Shown one piece after another: positions 59,879 to 64,000 of a stretch of DNA of 64,000 bases. The notes under the pieces are model-generated. The model had not been told where the DNA came from, searched no databases, and saw only the letters and a list, made by a program, of their open reading frames with translations. The stretch comes from Paramecium octaurelia (Eukaryota > Ciliophora > Oligohymenophorea > Peniculida > Parameciidae), in contig CAJJDP010000118.1 of NCBI GenBank assembly GCA_905182995.1, forward strand, positions 115,062-179,061. Reading direction: 5' to 3'. A program made the translations under genes and the position numbers. Numbering within the stretch: position 1 is the first letter of the stretch; the number at the start of each line of letters is the position of its first letter.

Positions 59879-62603
59879 GAAGCAGAAAGGAAATTATAAG
59901 ACAGTGATAAAGAATTGACTAATTGGAAAAATAAATATAATACAGATAAAACAAATTGGGATAATGAAATTAGAAGATTGAATGATTTACTCTCTTAAAA
60001 ATAAAAAGAATTTGATGATTATAAAAATAATTAGGGTAAAAATTATGAACAATTATAATAACAATTGAGATAATATGAAACTAAAATAAGAGAGTATGAA
60101 AGTTAAATTAGCACCTATAAGAGTGACATTGATCGTTTGAATAAATTGTTATTGGAGAGAAACTCAGAAATTGATAGATTGAAGAATGAATTGAAAACCA
60201 GATTATAAGAATTAGATGACTGGAGAAGTAAATTCACAAATCTGTAAAATCAGTTTAATACAATGAAATCATAATATGAATCTAAAATTAATGATTTAAC
60301 TAATACACTCTAGAATAGAGATAGAGATTTAAATGATTGGAAAAATAAATATGCTAAGTTAGAAGGCTAATTTAACAATCTTGGAAGTCTTCAATCAGGA
60401 AGTGAATCTAAAATAACTGATTTATAAAATAGACTTTCATAATTGCAATCTGATTTTGATAAATAGGCTACTCAATTAAGAGATAGAGATGCTTAGATTT
60501 AGGCATTAAAAGAAAAACTCTAGAGATTAGAATAAGACAACTTTAACTTAAATAATCAATTATAAGATTTATAATCCAGATATAATAATTTGTTGAAGGA
60601 AAACGAGAAATTGTAAAATGAGTTAAGAAACAGAAAGAATGAATTGGATTTCATGAAATAATAATTGCAACAGGCCAATGATCAACTCAAGAGATATGAA
60701 GATTAAATAAATTAACTAAATGAATAAATTATGGAATGTAAGGATTAGATTATGGCACTCTAAAATTCAAAGGAAATGTTGGAGAGATAACTCTAAGATT
60801 TATATGCTAAATCAAATGATAATGTAGGGGAACTTAAAAGTGCAAACGATTAATTGGAAGGAAAGGATAAGGATATAGCTGATCTTAGGGACTAATTAAA
60901 CCAATTTTAAGTTGATAGATAAATTATGGAATCAATGATCAGCTCTTTGAATAATCAATTAGCCAATAAAAATGATGAAATACAAAGATTATTAGCTTAG
61001 AATAAATTGAGATTACAATAATTATTAGAATTACAAAGTAGATATGCATAATTAGATTATCTTCTTAGTGATCTCAAGGGAGTTGAACTACAAAATAAAT
61101 AGCTAATCGCTAGGATCAACGAATTAACATAATTGGTTGATGATCTAAAAAGAAAACTTGCTCAATAAGAATTATAATTATTATAATCTAAATCAAATGA
61201 ATTTAAGATCTAAGAATTAGAAAACATCATTAAAGAATTGGCTAAAGAAATTTAAAGATTAAATGAATTCTTAAATTAAAAACTAACTGAAAATGATAAA
61301 TTAAATATGTAGATAATTTCAATGGAGAATGAGATTAATAAACTTAAAAATTTAGAACCATTATTAAGGGAATTGGAAAAGAAATTATAAACTCATTTGG
61401 ATGATATCGCTAGATTAAAGTAGTTGTTGGATTCAAGAACAAATGAATTGAATGAATGGCGGTTGAAATACTCAAAACTTGAACCAGTGGTTGATGAGAA
61501 AAGATAATTAGAAGAGAAGAATAGATTATTTGAAAATAGAATTTAAGGATTACAATAGGATATTGAAAGATTAACTAAACAATTGAGACAGAAACAGTTA
61601 GATATCGATTAATTAAATTGGATATTGAATTAGACTGAAGGATTGTTAAGAAATAGGGATGATAGCATAAATTCGCTTGAAACTAGATTGAATAATCTCT
61701 AAAGATCTTATGATAATGAGAGATAGAAAACTCTAAACTTTGAGTAGATTTAAAGTTAATTACAATAAGCATTAGATAAAATCAATCAATTAGAAACTTA
61801 AATTAAAGGATTGCAAAATGATCTAAATAGAGCCAAGAAGGAAGTCACTTATTAATAAAATGAAAACGATTAGATGAGACAATAGATTGCTAAAGAAGAA
61901 ATTACAATTTTAGATTTGAAATAAAACGAAGCCAGATTCAAGGAAGTTGAAAATAGGTTAAATCAAAGTCAAAAAGAAGTTGAAAAATTAACAAGATAAT
62001 TAAATGATAAGTTATAAGCTTATGAGGAATTGAAACAAAATAATGGTTTATTGGATACAAAATACAAAAATCTATAATAATAATATTAAGAATTATTATA
62101 GAGATTAAATTAATTGGAACAAATTAATAATTAATATTAGATCTTAAAGGCAAAGAATTTGGAATTAGAAAATAACAATAAACAATATAAGATTGATTAA
62201 GATAGATTAAACTCTACTTTGAATCAGAAACTTTAAGAATTGAATGAATTATAAAATCTACTTCCCTAATTAGAGGACAAGATCCATCAATTGACTCCAT
62301 TTGAAGAGAAAGTATAAATCATTTTAATATTGTAGTATGCAATCGTGTAGCCCAAATATGAATAGGAGTTGAATAGATCAGATGAATTACAAAAGAAAAT
62401 CAGAGATCAAGAATAACATTTACAAGAGTTAGAGAAAGTGAAGAAAATGTAAGAGTGTATAATAATAATATAGAGTACAAGACTAAACAGTCATGTTGAC
62501 AGTACTCTTTGGAGAATGTGAAGGATTACGACAATAGTGTATGGACAAGGATGGCGAGATCCAGGACCTAAGATTTAATGTAGCTCAATTATCTGATTAG
62601 TGA
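59317..62603 (+). CDS. giant coiled-coil structural protein
   Basis: About 1,060 residues. The N terminus is basic, Ser/Thr/Pro/Gln-rich (SYTSRYSSARPQTVKSQVET), then a short folded piece (RKWLGKNPEVVCFLLALEND) before nearly 900 residues of heptad coiled coil rich in L, N, Q, E and K (RLNQLEQINNQYQILKAKNL). Phrases such as DLNDWKNKYAKLE recur with small changes, pointing to internal duplication. Early introns near 59475-59530 and 59750-59780, and late ones near 62310 and 62450, are needed. It resembles cytoskeletal rod proteins of the ciliate cortex or basal-body fibres; no closer family is recognisable. Confidence 0.7.
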
Positions 62604-62702
62604 TATCAAATACAATAATAAACAATATTGAACTAAAGATTAAATATTTCGAGAATTAATTAACAATTAATTATACTAGTTAATTTAAATTCAAAATAAC
62701 AA

Positions 62703-64000
62703 ATGGCATAGAATGAAAATGAGATTTACAGAAGAATCAAATTACTAGGAGAAGGTTCTTTTGGAAAGGCATATTTGGTCGAATGCATTCAGGATGGAAC
62801 TCTTTGCGTGATCAAATAAGTAGATTTAAATTAAATGAAAGAAGATGAAAGAAGAGAAACAATCAAAGAAGCAAGAATTTTAGAAGCTTTGAGACATCCT
62901 AATATAGTAAAATTTAGAGAAGTCTACAAAACAAAAAAAGGTAGGTTATGCATTGTAATGGATTATGCAGATGGTGGGGATTTAAGCAATAAAATCAAAT
63001 AGACGGGATCATGTCTTTTTAGTGAAGTATAAATACTTGATTGGTTCACATAAATATGTTTAGCAATCAAACATGTTCACGATAGAAAAATTATCCACAG
63101 GGATTTAAAAACATAAAATATATTTCTGACTCAAGATGGTATTATCAAACTTGGGGATTTTGGAATTGCAAGAGTGTTGAATCACACACGAGAAAAATGC
63201 AAGACCATTGTTGGAACTCCCTATTATTTATCTCCTGAAATCATAGAAAGTAGAGATTATTCATTCAAAACTGATATTTGGTCTTTGGGAATCATCCTAT
63301 ATGAACTCTGTGCTCTCAAACCTCCATTTAATGCAGAATCCTTACATGGATTAGCCCTTAAAATTGTTAGAGGCCAATATAACACTATCCCTGATAAATT
63401 CTCTACCAATATGAGATAATTAATCTCTTCCTTACTTTAAGTTGATCCAAATAGAAGACCCAATATTCATGAAGTCTTGAAGATGTATATTCAATTATTA
63501 ATTTAGGCCTATCATAGTAAACAGAATCAGAAGTGTTCTATCTGAAAGTATAAGAAATGTTGAGTTTTCCCATACTATTTTACACAAATAAAATTTTGTT
63601 AATCATAATTTGATAGTTCCATATGATACGGAATTGAGGAGTGTATATTCATAACCAAACCTTGGCAAAATATAGCAACAATAACCATTGCAATAATTTT
63701 AATAATAATAGCCTAGCAATTATTTATTGGCATTTAATGCAAGAGGATAACCATAAAATAATTTATTAAAATAGAAATAATTATATTAATAGCATCTACC
63801 ATAAGTAAATATCTTATATATTTAATTTAGAATTATGACTATATATCTAAACCCTCCCTATAAAATTATAATCCATATATGAATTATCAAAAATATCCAT
63901 ATAATAAATAATAATAATAATAATAGCAATAATAATAACAATAGTAATAATAAATATAGCCATTATAAGTTAATAATAGACCTAATATTTCACCATTAAA
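62703..64000 (+). CDS. NEK-family protein kinase (B), cut by window edge
   Basis: Starts MAQNENEIYRRIKLLGEGSF. Landmarks: LCVIKQVDL, IIHRDLKTQNIFL, KLGDFGIARVLNHT, GTPYYLSPEIIE, DIWSLGIILYELCALKPPF, RPNIHEVL. A 22-nt intron after the kinase domain (near 63488) avoids an early TGA and continues into a tail with ESIRNVEFSHTILH, then Gln/Asn-rich sequence. A further 26-nt intron near 63811 precedes a run of 15 Gln. The frame is open at the right edge. Very similar in layout to NEK A at 53.5-55.4 kb, with the same fold and a polyQ tail. Confidence 0.92.
63909..63953 (+). repeat. polyglutamine tract, 15 Gln codons
   Basis: Fifteen consecutive Gln codons in the NEK B frame: 11 TAA, 2 TAG and 2 CAA. 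With the standard code this would be a block of stops. Confidence 0.85.

Overview
The window reads as a ciliate macronuclear chromosome piece, almost certainly from Paramecium. TAA and TAG run through otherwise clean reading frames as glutamine and only TGA ends genes. The DNA is very AT-rich, introns are tiny (about 18-36 nt, GT..AG, usually GTA..TAG) and genes lie tens of bases apart on both strands. Every model below uses that code and those introns; almost all become a whole number of codons once the introns are removed. Reading with the standard code shatters the genes.

Layout. 1-9.8 kb: polycystin-like channel (cut by the left edge), secreted saposin-like protein, two-TM protein, a protein with 72-bp tandem repeats, C2H2 zinc finger, SHIPPO-like and MORN proteins, CDPK. 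9.9-20.2 kb: membrane-anchored cyclic-nucleotide phosphodiesterase, a YbjN-like/kinase model, Q/N-rich and coiled-coil proteins, Atg8-like modifier, proteasome Rpn8. 21-33 kb: PDK1-like kinase, VDAC-like porin, Ctr copper transporter, CFAP206, anoctamin, coiled-coil protein, small mitochondrial protein. 33-48 kb: a 31-residue-repeat protein, METTL21-like methyltransferase, cyclic-nucleotide-binding protein, TPR plus atypical kinase, myotubularin with an altered catalytic loop, K+ channel. 48.8-64 kb: KATNIP, SR splicing factor, TOM22-like protein, tRNA-Tyr with intron, two NEK kinases, RING-H2 protein, Rab, giant coiled-coil protein. Many are cilium and membrane-signalling genes (CFAP206, KATNIP, polycystin, PDE, K+ channel, anoctamin, NEKs, CDPK), as expected of a swimming ciliate.

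Assembly. Single Ns at 35463, 46154 and 58532 each separate two copies, identical by eye, of the flanking 1.34-1.39 kb. These look like unmerged contig overlaps. They create false second copies of parts of the repeat protein, the methyltransferase tail, the K+ channel, the Rab and the coiled-coil gene.

Most unusual biology: two same-strand gene pairs sharing an ATGA stop/start, a myotubularin with C-x5-K in place of C-x5-R, a kinase with DFD in place of DFG behind a long TPR-like region, two long in-frame protein repeat arrays, and a possible YbjN-kinase fusion. No CRISPR array, viral element or transposon was recognised.
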